This document shows positions 37,083-45,076 of a stretch of DNA of 64,000 nt, piece after piece. The stretch spans positions 55,198 to 119,197 of the forward strand of contig NZ_SBHN01000017.1 in NCBI RefSeq assembly GCF_006980715.1. Direction: 5' to 3'. The notes below the pieces were generated by a model, which saw only the letters and a list, made by a program, of their open reading frames with translations, was not told the DNA's origin and did not search any database. Source of the DNA: Telmatospirillum sp. J64-1 (GTDB lineage: Bacteria; Pseudomonadota; Alphaproteobacteria; Rhodospirillales; Magnetospirillaceae). The translations under genes and the position numbers were made by a program. Within the stretch, counting starts at the first letter, position 1. Each line of letters begins with the position of its first letter.

Positions 37083-37915
37083 TGCAGCTGTTCTGGCTGT
37101 TCTTCATCATTTCGGCGCTGCAGCCGGTTCTGCAGCGCAGATATCTTGAGGCGATGCGCACACGCAAGATCGCCCAGATCGAGAAGAAACGCGCCAGTCG
37201 CGTCATTCTGCTGATTCATCGGCAGGAGACGATGAACCTGCTGGGATTCCCTCTGATGCGTTACATCGACGTCAATGACTCGGAGGAAGTGCTGCGCGCG
37301 ATCCAGATGACCGACGACGAAGTGCCGCTCGACATCGTGCTGCACACACCGGGCGGCCTTGTGCTGGCGGCAACACAGATTGCCCGCGCCATTCAGGGAC
37401 ACAAGGGCAAGGTCACAGTGTTCGTGCCACATTACGCGATGTCCGGTGGCACGCTGATCGCACTCGCTGCCGACGAGATCGTGATGTGCGAACATTCCGT
37501 GCTGGGACCCGTCGATCCGCAACTTGGCCAGTTGCCTGCTGCCTCGCTCATCAAGGTCGTCGAGGAGAAACCCATCGCCGAGATCGACGACCAGACCCTG
37601 ATCATGGCCGATGTCGGTCGCAAGGCCATTGCGCAGATCGAGGCGTTCGCGAAGCGTCTGCTGTCGGACAAGATGGACGAGAACCGCGCGGCGTCCGTGG
37701 CGGCGAAGCTGGCGACCGGCATCTGGACCCACGACTATCCCATCTCTGCCGATGAGGCCCGCGACATGGGCCTGCCCGTTGGAACGGACATGCCCAAGGA
37801 AATACTGGAGCTGATGACGCTCTATCCGCAGCCGGTTCGGCGCCAGGGCGGTGGCGTGGAATACCTGCCCGAGCCGCGGCAGCGAGAGGCGCGCCGCGCC
37901 ATGTCCACGCGCTGA
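37073..37915 (+). CDS. ClpP-fold membrane serine protease (SDH/SppA-like)
   Basis: 280 residues from ATG 37073 with AAGGAGG ahead. One N-terminal helix (MQLFWLFFIISALQPVL), then a Clp/crotonase fold: RQETMNLLGFPLMRYIDVND, LDIVLHTPGGLVLAATQIAR, and AMSGGTLIALAADEIVM, in which the serine of MSGG is the likely nucleophile; GPVDPQLGQLPAASL follows. Such SDH-type proteases are related to signal peptide peptidase and degrade membrane or exported proteins. It is coupled with the rhomboid gene. Confidence 0.8.
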   Translation: MDIMQLFWLFFIISALQPVLQRRYLEAMRTRKIAQIEKKRASRVILLIHRQETMNLLGFPLMRYIDVNDSEEVLRAIQMTDDEVPLDIVLHTPGGLVLAATQIARAIQGHKGKVTVFVPHYAMSGGTLIALAADEIVMCEHSVLGPVDPQLGQLPAASLIKVVEEKPIAEIDDQTLIMADVGRKAIAQIEAFAKRLLSDKMDENRAASVAAKLATGIWTHDYPISADEARDMGLPVGTDMPKEILELMTLYPQPVRRQGGGVEYLPEPRQREARRAMSTR

Positions 37916-37967
37916 ACGCTTGCATCAGCCGGCCGCCAGGACCTGCTCGTCAACGAAAGGATACAGG

Positions 37968-38390
37968 ATGCCCACGGTCGCCTGCCCGCAGTGCAATGCC
38001 ACCAACAGGGTGCCGCAAGAGCGCCTGACCGACAATCCCAATTGCGGACGCTGCGGCGCGCCTCTCTTTCAAGGCAGGCCCGTCACGCTTACAGCGGCTA
38101 ATTTTGACCGTCATGCGAATGCCGAACTGCCCTTGCTCGTCGATTTCTGGGCCGAGTGGTGCGGGCCATGCAAGATGATGGCGCCCCAATTCGAGGCGGC
38201 GGCGCAGTCGCTCGAACCAAATTTCCGCCTCGGCAAGCTCGATACGGAAGCCGAACAGAAGATCGCCGGCCGCCACGGGATCCGCGGCATTCCCACCATG
38301 ATCCTGTTCAGTAGCGGGAAGGAAATTGCGAGAACGAGCGGAGCAATGCCTGCCGCGCAGATAGCGCAGTGGGCGCGCTCGCACGTCTAG
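37968..38390 (+). CDS. trxC: Thioredoxin 2-type (TrxC) protein
   Basis: 140 residues. The N-terminal zinc ribbon has C6, C9, C26 and C29 (CPQCN, CGRCG), and the thioredoxin fold has active site WCGPC (C65, C68) with cis-proline in RGIPTM. TrxC reduces disulfides under oxidative stress, and the zinc ribbon senses oxidation. It is a standard gene of heat- and chlorine-tolerance islands, immediately upstream of the KefB-like antiporter as in the tLST. Confidence 0.9.
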   Translation: MPTVACPQCNATNRVPQERLTDNPNCGRCGAPLFQGRPVTLTAANFDRHANAELPLLVDFWAEWCGPCKMMAPQFEAAAQSLEPNFRLGKLDTEAEQKIAGRHGIRGIPTMILFSSGKEIARTSGAMPAAQIAQWARSHV

Positions 38391-38438
38391 AGTTTACAGG
38401 TATTGGCCTTACCTGCGCCATGCCATCAGGAGAAGAAC

Positions 38439-39584
38439 ATGCATGGCGTGACCGGATTTGTCGAAAGTGCGGCCTTGTTGGTCTTTGCCGCGTTCGTGCT
38501 CGTGACGATATGTTCACGGATCGGCGTGCCCAGTATCGTCGGTTACATTCTTGCCAGCATAGTCATCGGACCTGCCGGCCTCGGCCTGATTGCGGAGAGC
38601 GCTGCCCTGAGCAGCATTGGCGAGATCGGAGTGGTACTCCTGCTGTTCGCTCTTGGCCTGGAATTCTCGTTCGAGAAGATCGTAACGCTCAGGAAGCATG
38701 TCTTCGGTCTTGGAGCCGTGCAGGTTGCAGTCACGACGATAACGGTGTCGTTGGTAGCGAGTCTGATCTTCGATCTCGCGCCCCTCCCCGCAATCCTCAT
38801 CGGCGGGGCCGTTGCCATGTCATCCACGGCCATGTGCCTCAAGGTGCTCGCAAGCGCGAACGCTCTGGGATCGGCCCAAGGGCGTCTGGCCATTGCAGTG
38901 CTTCTGTTTCAAGACTTGGCAGCTGTCGCATTCCTGCTTCTGCACGATTCGATGAGTGGAGCCGCCGAGGGACATGGCGTGATAACGGTCGTCGCCAGTG
39001 CAATGGCATTGGTTGCAGCTCTGTTCATTGCCCGTGGCCCGTTGCAGGTGCTTGCCCGTTGGGTAGCGTCGCGTGGCGATCCGGAACTTGCCCAGCTCCT
39101 CGCGCTCACCATTGCGCTCGGGTCTGCGATTGTCGCGGCCTCCGCCGGTTTTTCTCCGGCACTCGCTGCATTCGCGGCCGGCATGATTATCGGCGAGGGT
39201 GACGCGCGCCATGCTGTCGAGAACGAGATTCGGCCCTTCCGCGATTTGTTTGTCGGGATTTTCTTTGTCGGCATCGGAACGCAATTGCCACTTTGGATCA
39301 TTCCATCTGTATGGCCTGTGGTGCTGATCTGGCTCGCGATCATATTCGCGGGCAAGACGCTGATCGTTTTGGTCGTCGCCCGACTGTTCGGCGAGTCGCT
39401 TCAGAGCTCATGGCGCACTGGGATCATCCTGGCCCACGGAGGAGAATTCAGCCTGATGCTGCTGTCGGTTTCCTCGACCTCAAGCATTGTTGCAGAGGAA
39501 TTCGCTGGTCCTCTACTCCTCGCGATTGGCATGAGCATGCTGGCCGGGAGTGTCATGGTCAGATGGGCGGGGCTAAAGGTTTAG
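38439..39584 (+). CDS. kefB: KefB-type cation/proton antiporter, transport domain only
   Basis: 381 residues with about 12 membrane helices: IGVPSIVGYILASIVIGPAG, LLLFALGLEFSF, SSTAMCLKVLAS, LLFQDLAAV, and AHGGEFSLMLLSVSS. It is a CPA2 antiporter lacking the C-terminal TrkA-N (RCK) domain of full KefB. It would exchange K+ or Na+ for H+, acidifying the cytoplasm during electrophile or oxidative stress. It ends the rightward stress unit; transposon debris follows. Confidence 0.88.
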   Translation: MHGVTGFVESAALLVFAAFVLVTICSRIGVPSIVGYILASIVIGPAGLGLIAESAALSSIGEIGVVLLLFALGLEFSFEKIVTLRKHVFGLGAVQVAVTTITVSLVASLIFDLAPLPAILIGGAVAMSSTAMCLKVLASANALGSAQGRLAIAVLLFQDLAAVAFLLLHDSMSGAAEGHGVITVVASAMALVAALFIARGPLQVLARWVASRGDPELAQLLALTIALGSAIVAASAGFSPALAAFAAGMIIGEGDARHAVENEIRPFRDLFVGIFFVGIGTQLPLWIIPSVWPVVLIWLAIIFAGKTLIVLVVARLFGESLQSSWRTGIILAHGGEFSLMLLSVSSTSSIVAEEFAGPLLLAIGMSMLAGSVMVRWAGLKV

Positions 39585-39665
39585 CGGGACCAAAACAACT
39601 AGACCCGGCTGAATGAGCGAACCGGTTGAATCTTGATGCAACGTTCTTACCTAAGCATTTTTCGA

Positions 39666-39922
39666 TCACTCACCAGTCATAATCGGCAGCAGCGAGGTAG
39701 TGGAGACATAGACGAGAAAGATGGCGTCGATGCCGTGAGCAATAGTGTCCCAAAGCTCATTGACGAGCCGCGGCGCATGCTTCTTTATGGGAATGCTTTT
39801 AGCGTGGAGAAGGCTATTTCTACTGGATTTAAGTCGGAGTTGTAGTCCTGGAAAAGGTGCATTTGGAGGCCGGCCCGTTCGATGGCCCGGCGCACGGCGG
39901 TGCGCTTATGGCTGGACAGGTT
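39666..39922 (-). pseudogene. IS630-type transposase 3' fragment (leftward)
   Basis: The minus strand reads NLSSHKRTAVRRAIERAGLQ, then QDYNSDLNPVEIAFSTLKAF, a stop/frame change, then KKHAPRLVNELWDTIAHGID to a TGA at 39666. This is the DDE C-terminal third of an IS630 transposase with a frameshift. It begins exactly at the codon where the oppositely oriented fragment at 39943 begins. Confidence 0.65.
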
Positions 39923-39960
39923 GAGGGGGCGTCCACCCCATCAATCTGTCCAGCCATAAG
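39905..39960. repeat. 18-bp inverted repeat joining two IS630 fragments head to head
   Basis: CTTATGGCTGGACAGGTT at 39905-39922 and AATCTGTCCAGCCATAAG at 39943-39960 match as an inverted repeat in 17 of 18 positions around 20 bases. Each arm is the NLSSHK codon stretch of a different IS630 fragment. Confidence 0.75.
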
Positions 39961-40176
39961 GGTCCGCGGACTCGCCAGATGATCGAAACAGCGGGAGCGC
40001 CGTTGCTGTTTCTTCCGCCCTACAGCCCGGACTTCTCGAAGCTCAAGGCAATGCTCAGGAAGGCAGCCGAGCGCACCATCGACGGCCTGTGGGACAGGAT
40101 CGGCAGCCTGATCCCAACCTTCACAGTGCAGGAATGTGCCAATTACATCGCCGCCGCCGGATACGATGCAGCATGA
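39943..40176 (+). pseudogene. IS630-type transposase 3' fragment (rightward)
   Basis: Reads NLSSHKGPRTRQMIETAGAP, then LLFLPPYSPDF and SKLKAMLRKAAERTIDGLWD to QECANYIAAAGYDAA. It is the C-terminal end of an IS630 transposase with an in-frame loss of about seven residues (the usual NPIE segment with the last catalytic glutamate). Dead by both truncation and loss of the catalytic residue. Confidence 0.7.
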
Positions 40177-40439
40177 ACGAATTCTGCTCTAAAAGCGGAA
40201 CCTATCGAACGCCGGTCGTAGCAGGTTAGTCCGCTCCTCTAGCGGGCTGCGAAAGTGTGAGAAGGTCGAACGGAGAGTAAGGCGCCACGGTCAATAAGAC
40301 GGGATCGGGAAAACCAGATCATGGATGCGCACCTCGAGCGCGCCAGATTGTATTGGCCCAATCCGCGAAATCCCCATACGGGCCCGCAGCGTGTGATAGC
40401 CGCAACAGAGGCCGGACACATGTCAGCACCCGACTACGC
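40177..40439. other. Non-coding debris between IS630 fragments
   Basis: No gene, known repeat end or conserved motif was recognised in these 260 bases. Short open frames here lack ribosome sites and family similarity. Confidence 0.4.
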
Positions 40440-40680
40440 TCCGAACTCTTCGAAAAGATTCTTCTTGCATCAACGGGGGCGTCCAGACAGGTCCATGACG
40501 ATAGTTTCGCCGGGCCTGAGCGTCGGTCCCAGGACCTGTTCGACTTGGTCGGAAACGCACGACCGCGCATGGCGCCGTCGAGCAGCAAGGGTGCTGTCCT
40601 GCTGTCGGTTCGAAGAAAGGCCGATGCCGGCATTGCCGTTGGCGCGGAGGGTACCAACATAGCCACTTAATTGTCCGATG
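40440..40680 (-). pseudogene. Degenerate IS630-type transposase middle fragment
   Basis: On the minus strand APLLLDGAMRGRAF in one frame and EQVLGPTLRPGETIVMD in the next match the central DDE region of IS630 transposases. A frame change separates them and flanking sequence is eroded. This is the third IS630 relic within 1 kb of the island's right border. Confidence 0.5.
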
Positions 40681-40893
40681 TCGTTCTTGTAGGGGCCTAT
40701 GTCTTAGAACCGTCTTTCGGCATTTCCACATGGCCTGCACGCTGCTGCTCTTTCGGGTCGTAGTGGCGGGGTCTTCCTCCGTCGATCCTATTGTGGGAGT
40801 TGTGCACATGGCCTCGGCGGCATACTTCGTTTGGCAGGCGACTCATTATGCCAAGTGGTTGTCCTGATCGTAGAACGTCGATCGCATTCCATC

Positions 40894-40963
40894 GTATATA
40901 AAGACCATAAGCACTTCTGTCGCATCGCTCGATTATCGTTCCGTTTGTCTCAAGCAGCGGAAC
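40894..40963 (+). promoter_or_regulatory. Conserved box and leader stem-loop upstream of traG
   Basis: The box GTATATAAAGACCATAAG at 40894-40911 recurs before copG (43044) and before the small ORF at 55568, in each case 59-62 bases from the start codon. A 6-bp stem GTTCCG/CGGAAC at 40938-40963 occupies the same relative position as stems in the other two leaders. TATAAA may serve as the -10 element. The upstream GATCGCATTCC is shared with the copG copy. Confidence 0.7.
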
Positions 40964-40970
40964 GACGCCC

Positions 40971-43007
40971 ATGACCCCCACCAAGCTCCTGATCGGCCAG
41001 ATCGCCGTCGTCTTCGCCATCGTCATCCTCGGCGTATGGGCGGCGACGCAGTGGTGCGCCGACATGTTGGGCTATCAGGCGCAGCTTGGCAGCCCCTGGT
41101 TCGTCCTGTTCGGCTGGCCGGTCTATCAGCCGTGGAAGCTGTTCGAGTGGTGGTATTTCTACGAGGCCTATGCGCCGGAGGTATTCGACAAGGCCGGGAT
41201 GCTGGCGGCGGGCAGCGGCTTCATGGGCTGTGCGGCGGCGATTATCGGCTCACTGTGGCGCGCGCGGCAGAGCAGGCTCGTCACCACCTATGGCTCCTCG
41301 CGCTGGGCCTTGCCGCGCGAGATTCGCAAGGCCGGCCTGTTCCGTCCGGCAGGCGTGTTCCTCGGTAGGTTCGCCGACCAGTATCTTCGCCATGACGGAC
41401 CGGAGCATGTCATGGCCTTCGCGCCGACGCGCTCGGGCAAGGGCGTCGGCCTCGTCGTCCCGACCCTTCTCACCTGGACCGGCTCGGCCGTCATCCACGA
41501 CATCAAGGGCGAAAACTGGCAGTTGACCGCTGGCTGGCGCGCGAAATTTTCGCATTGCCTGCTATTCAACCCGACCGACCTGCGGTCGGCCCGCTACAAT
41601 CCGCTGCTGGAGGTACGCAAGGGGCCGGACGAGGTGCGCGACGTCCAGAACATCGCCGATATCCTGGTCGATCCCGAGGGTGCGCTCGAGCGCCGGAACC
41701 ATTGGGAAAAGACCAGTCACGCCTTGCTGGTCGGCGCCATCCTGCACGTGCTTTATGCCGAGGAGGAGAAGACGCTGGCGCGAGTCGCCACCTTCCTGTC
41801 CGATCCGCGCCGGTCCTTCGCGGCGACGCTGCGGCGGATGATGGCGACCAACCATCTCGGCACGCCGGAGAACCCGAGGGTCCATCCGGTCGTGGCTTCG
41901 GCCGCGCGTGAGGTGCTGAACAAGTCGGAGAACGAGCGCTCGGGTGTGCTCTCCACCGCCATGTCCTTCCTCGGACTCTATCGCGACCCGACCGTCGCGG
42001 CGACGACCTCGGCCTGCGACTGGCGCATCGCCGATCTCATGGATGCCGAACATCCGGTCTCGCTCTATCTCGTCATCCCGCCATCCGACATCTCGCGCAC
42101 CAAGCCGTTGGTGCGACTGGTGTTGAACCAGATCGGGCGGCGGTTGACCGAGCGGCTGGAAGGAGACCCGAAGAAGACCCGCAGGCATCAGCTCATAATG
42201 ATGCTCGACGAGTTTCCGGCGCTGGGGCGGCTTGATTTCTTCGAAACGGCGCTGGCCTTCATGGCCGGGTATGGCATCCGTGCCTACCTCATTGCGCAGT
42301 CGCTCAATCAGATATCCAAGGCGTATGGCGAGAACAACGCCATCCTCGACAATTGCCATGTGCGCATCGCCTTTTCCTCCAACGACGAGCGGACGGCGAA
42401 ACGCATCTCCGACGCTCTTGGCACGGCGACGGAACTCAGGGCGCAGCGCAACTATGCCGGCCACCGCCTAGCGCCGTGGCTGAGCCACGTTATGGTCAGC
42501 CGGCAGGAGACCGCGCGGCCGCTGCTGACGCCCGGCGAGGTGATGCAATTGCCGTCCGCGGATGAACTGGTGCTGGTTTCGGGCCTGCCGCCGATCCGGG
42601 CGAAGAAGCTCCGCTATTACGAAGATCGCAACTTCACGCAGCGTGTTCTGCCGGCCCCACAGCTTTCCGAAGGCGGCTACGAGGACAAACCGGCACCGCG
42701 CCCCGACGACTGGAGCGGCCAGGTGCGCGATACCGACGACCGCCTGATGCCTTCCGGCGAGGACGGTACGAGGCGCGGTTCCCTTTGTGAGGAAGGTGGG
42801 CTTCAGCAGCAGCGCCACCCGGGCTTGGCGGAAGAAGAGATTGCGAAGCCCGCCGAACCGGGGCAGCCGGATATTCCGGGACTCGATGTAGACGAGTCGG
42901 ATGTCGTCGCCGACCAACGCGCCCTGGATCGGCTGTCGAAGCCAGCGCGCGTCTATGGCGTCAACGAAGCAATGGGGCCGGAGAAAGATATCCTCGAAGG
43001 ATTCTGA
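40971..43007 (+). CDS. traG: TraG/VirD4-type coupling protein
   Basis: 678 residues with two N-terminal membrane helices (about 8-25 and 78-95), Walker A APTRSGKGVGLVVPTL (152-166) and Walker B LIMMLDEFPALGRLDFF. It is the ATPase that links the relaxase-DNA complex to the Trb channel. The C-terminal 100 residues are charged and variable, as usual. It starts a unit whose promoter box is shared with copG-trb. A separate promoter region (116 bases) lies between traG and copG. Confidence 0.93.
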   Translation: MTPTKLLIGQIAVVFAIVILGVWAATQWCADMLGYQAQLGSPWFVLFGWPVYQPWKLFEWWYFYEAYAPEVFDKAGMLAAGSGFMGCAAAIIGSLWRARQSRLVTTYGSSRWALPREIRKAGLFRPAGVFLGRFADQYLRHDGPEHVMAFAPTRSGKGVGLVVPTLLTWTGSAVIHDIKGENWQLTAGWRAKFSHCLLFNPTDLRSARYNPLLEVRKGPDEVRDVQNIADILVDPEGALERRNHWEKTSHALLVGAILHVLYAEEEKTLARVATFLSDPRRSFAATLRRMMATNHLGTPENPRVHPVVASAAREVLNKSENERSGVLSTAMSFLGLYRDPTVAATTSACDWRIADLMDAEHPVSLYLVIPPSDISRTKPLVRLVLNQIGRRLTERLEGDPKKTRRHQLIMMLDEFPALGRLDFFETALAFMAGYGIRAYLIAQSLNQISKAYGENNAILDNCHVRIAFSSNDERTAKRISDALGTATELRAQRNYAGHRLAPWLSHVMVSRQETARPLLTPGEVMQLPSADELVLVSGLPPIRAKKLRYYEDRNFTQRVLPAPQLSEGGYEDKPAPRPDDWSGQVRDTDDRLMPSGEDGTRRGSLCEEGGLQQQRHPGLAEEEIAKPAEPGQPDIPGLDVDESDVVADQRALDRLSKPARVYGVNEAMGPEKDILEGF

Positions 43008-43043
43008 TCCCGCGCAAGCATCCGCATGTGATCGCATTCCGTC

Positions 43044-43113
43044 GTACATAAAGGCCGTAAGAGATTCCGGCCCATCCGGCGATCCTTGTCCTGACTTCTT
43101 CAAGACTGTCAGG
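43044..43113 (+). promoter_or_regulatory. Conserved box and leader stem-loop upstream of copG-trb
   Basis: GTACATAAAGGCCGTAAG at 43044-43061 is the second copy of the shared box. The leader hairpin CCTGAC/GTCAGG lies at 43090-43113. The copG ATG is 62 bases after the box. Upstream GATCGCATTCC matches the traG copy. Confidence 0.7.
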
Positions 43114-43123
43114 GCAACACTGC

Positions 43124-43525
43124 ATGAAGCCACGCCACAACATCTACATTGACGAGGAAACGAGCGCCGAGCTCGAAGCGCTGGCGGCCAAGCCCGGTGC
43201 CTCCAAGTCAGCCATCATCACTGACGCGATCCGCCATTACATCCGTCACCGCGGTGCCCATGCGCTCGATGAGGCGTTGAGGATCCGCCTCGATCGGCTG
43301 ACGCGCGAGAACAACCTCATCCGGCGCGACATCGATGTCCTGACCGAGAGCCTCGCCTTTTTCGTGCGGCTCTATCTCACCTTCAACGCGCACACGCCGA
43401 TCCCGGACAAGGCGACGCAGGCGGTCGCGCAGGAGCGTTACCAGAAATTCGTCGAGCAGGTGGGCCGTCAGATCGCCGGCGGCAAGCGCTCGCTCGGCCC
43501 CAGGGACGGGGAGGAAAACCCATGA
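43124..43525 (+). CDS. CopG-family ribbon-helix-helix regulator
   Basis: 133 residues. The N-terminal RHH fold (RHNIYIDEETSAELEALAAK, then SKSAIITDAIRHYIRHR) is followed by a helical C-terminus. It is the usual first gene of trb operons in this family and probably autoregulates the operon, perhaps through the box 60 bases upstream. The stop overlaps trbB (ATGA). Confidence 0.85.
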   Translation: MKPRHNIYIDEETSAELEALAAKPGASKSAIITDAIRHYIRHRGAHALDEALRIRLDRLTRENNLIRRDIDVLTESLAFFVRLYLTFNAHTPIPDKATQAVAQERYQKFVEQVGRQIAGGKRSLGPRDGEENP

Positions 43526-44487
43526 GCACAACTGCCGAAGAACGCCGCCGCGCCATGCTGAAGACGGCGATGGGCCCGGCAATTGCCGAGGCCCTCTCCG
43601 ATACCGCCGTGATCGAGGTGATGGTCAACCCCGACGGCAGGCTCTGGATCGACCGTCTCGGCGAGGGACGCAGCGATGCTGGCCTGCGTGTTCACCCCTC
43701 CGAAACCGAGCGGATCATCCGCCTGATCGCTTCCCATGTCCGCGCCGAGGTGCATGCGGACAATCCAATTGTCAGCGCCGAGCTGCCATCGGGAGAGCGC
43801 TTCGAGGGCGTGCTGCCCCCGGTCGCATTGGCGCCGTGCTTCGCCATCCGCAAGCCCGCCGTGAAGATCTTCACCCTAGCCGACTACGTCCGTGCCCAGA
43901 TCATGGTCCCGATCCAGGCCGAAGCCCTCAGGCAGGCGGTGCGGGAGCGGATAAACATCCTGGTCGCCGGCGGCACCTCCTCGGGCAAGACCACACTCGC
44001 CAATGCACTGCTGGCCGAGATCGCCAATTGCGACGAACGGGTCATCCTCATCGAGGATACGCGCGAGCTGCAATGCGCGGCGGCCGATTGCGTGGCGCTG
44101 CGCACGCGGCGGGGTGTCGTATCTCTGGCCGATCTCGTTCGCTCGACCCTGCGCCTGCGCCCCGACCGGATCATCGTCGGCGAGGTGCGGGGCGCCGAGG
44201 CGCTCGACATGCTCAAGGCCTGGAACACCGGCCATCCGGGTGGCATCGCCACCGTGCATGCCAATTCCGCCCATGCCGCTCTCTACCGCATCGAGCAATT
44301 GGTGCAGGAGAGCGTCACCGTCATCCCGCGCCGCCTGATCGCCGAGGCGATCGATCTCGTGGTGTTCATCGCCGGGCGCGGCTCATCCCGACACATCGAG
44401 ACCATCGCCGAAGTCACCGGCCTCGACGCCAACGGCGATTACGCGGTGACCACGCTTTCCATGCCCCAACTGCAATCGCTCTCGTGA
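43522..44487 (+). CDS. trbB: TrbB, T4SS ATPase (VirB11-like)
   Basis: 321 residues with Walker A GGTSSGKTT (150-158), the Asp box LIEDTRELQC, and the His box TGHPGGIATVHANSAHAAL. It is a hexameric traffic ATPase that powers pilus assembly and DNA transfer at the inner membrane. Coupled to copG by a four-base overlap; trbC follows after 11 bases. Confidence 0.93.
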   Translation: MSTTAEERRRAMLKTAMGPAIAEALSDTAVIEVMVNPDGRLWIDRLGEGRSDAGLRVHPSETERIIRLIASHVRAEVHADNPIVSAELPSGERFEGVLPPVALAPCFAIRKPAVKIFTLADYVRAQIMVPIQAEALRQAVRERINILVAGGTSSGKTTLANALLAEIANCDERVILIEDTRELQCAAADCVALRTRRGVVSLADLVRSTLRLRPDRIIVGEVRGAEALDMLKAWNTGHPGGIATVHANSAHAALYRIEQLVQESVTVIPRRLIAEAIDLVVFIAGRGSSRHIETIAEVTGLDANGDYAVTTLSMPQLQSLS

Positions 44488-44498
44488 AAGGACATCTC

Positions 44499-44807
44499 AT
44501 GCGCAAAAAGCTCCGATTTCTGTCGGCTACCGCCCTCACGTTTTTCATGGTTGCGCCGGCCTATGCGGCGGGCTCCGGCATGCCGTGGGAAGAACCGCTC
44601 CAGCGTATCCTGGAATCGGTTCAGGGGCCGGTGGCCAAGATCGTCGCGGTGATCATCATCATCGTAACCGGCCTGACACTCGCCTTCGGCGAGACCTCTG
44701 GCGGCTTCCGTCGGCTTATCCAGATCGTCTTCGGCCTGTCCATCGCCTTCGCGGCGTCGAGCTTCTTCCTCTCCTTCTTCTCCTTCGGCGGCGGAGCGCT
44801 CGTCTGA
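44499..44807 (+). CDS. trbC: TrbC, major pilin precursor (VirB2-like)
   Basis: 102 residues: signal peptide ending AYAAG (about 24), then two membrane helices (IVAVIIIIVTGLTLAFG and IVFGLSIAFAASSFFLSFF). This is the usual VirB2/TrbC layout. TraF (19945) is the expected maturation peptidase. The stop overlaps the trbD start as TGATG. Confidence 0.88.
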   Translation: MRKKLRFLSATALTFFMVAPAYAAGSGMPWEEPLQRILESVQGPVAKIVAVIIIIVTGLTLAFGETSGGFRRLIQIVFGLSIAFAASSFFLSFFSFGGGALV

Positions 44808-45076
44808 TGGATGCTGCTCGCCACATCGAGGGCTTCGAAATCCCCGTCCATCGCGCGCTGACCGAGCCGATCCTGCTCGGCGGCGCGCCGCGCGCCGTCG
44901 CCATCCTCAACGGCACGCTGGCGGCCGCCATCGGCCTCGGTCTCCAGCAGTGGATCGCCGGGCTCGGCCTGTTCGTCGCCGGGCATACGCTCAGCGTTTT
45001 TGCGGCCAGGCACGATCCGGACTTCCTGCCCGTGCTCGCCCGCCATCTGCGTCAACGGGGGTGGTGGCGATGCTGA
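44807..45076 (+). CDS. trbD: TrbD, inner-membrane T4SS protein (VirB3-like)
   Basis: 89 residues: EGFEIPVHRALTEPILLGGAPR is the VirB3/TrbD N-terminal signature, followed by membrane segments (AILNGTLAAAIGLGLQQWIA and GLGLFVAGHTLSVFAA) and the ARHDPDF motif. It works with TrbE at the inner membrane. It overlaps trbC by one base and trbE by seven. Confidence 0.88.
   Translation: MDAARHIEGFEIPVHRALTEPILLGGAPRAVAILNGTLAAAIGLGLQQWIAGLGLFVAGHTLSVFAARHDPDFLPVLARHLRQRGWWRC

Noticed and set aside
40321..40670. Short + strand frames before traG
   Set aside because: The minus strand of the same bases shows IS630 transposase similarity, so these frames are chance.
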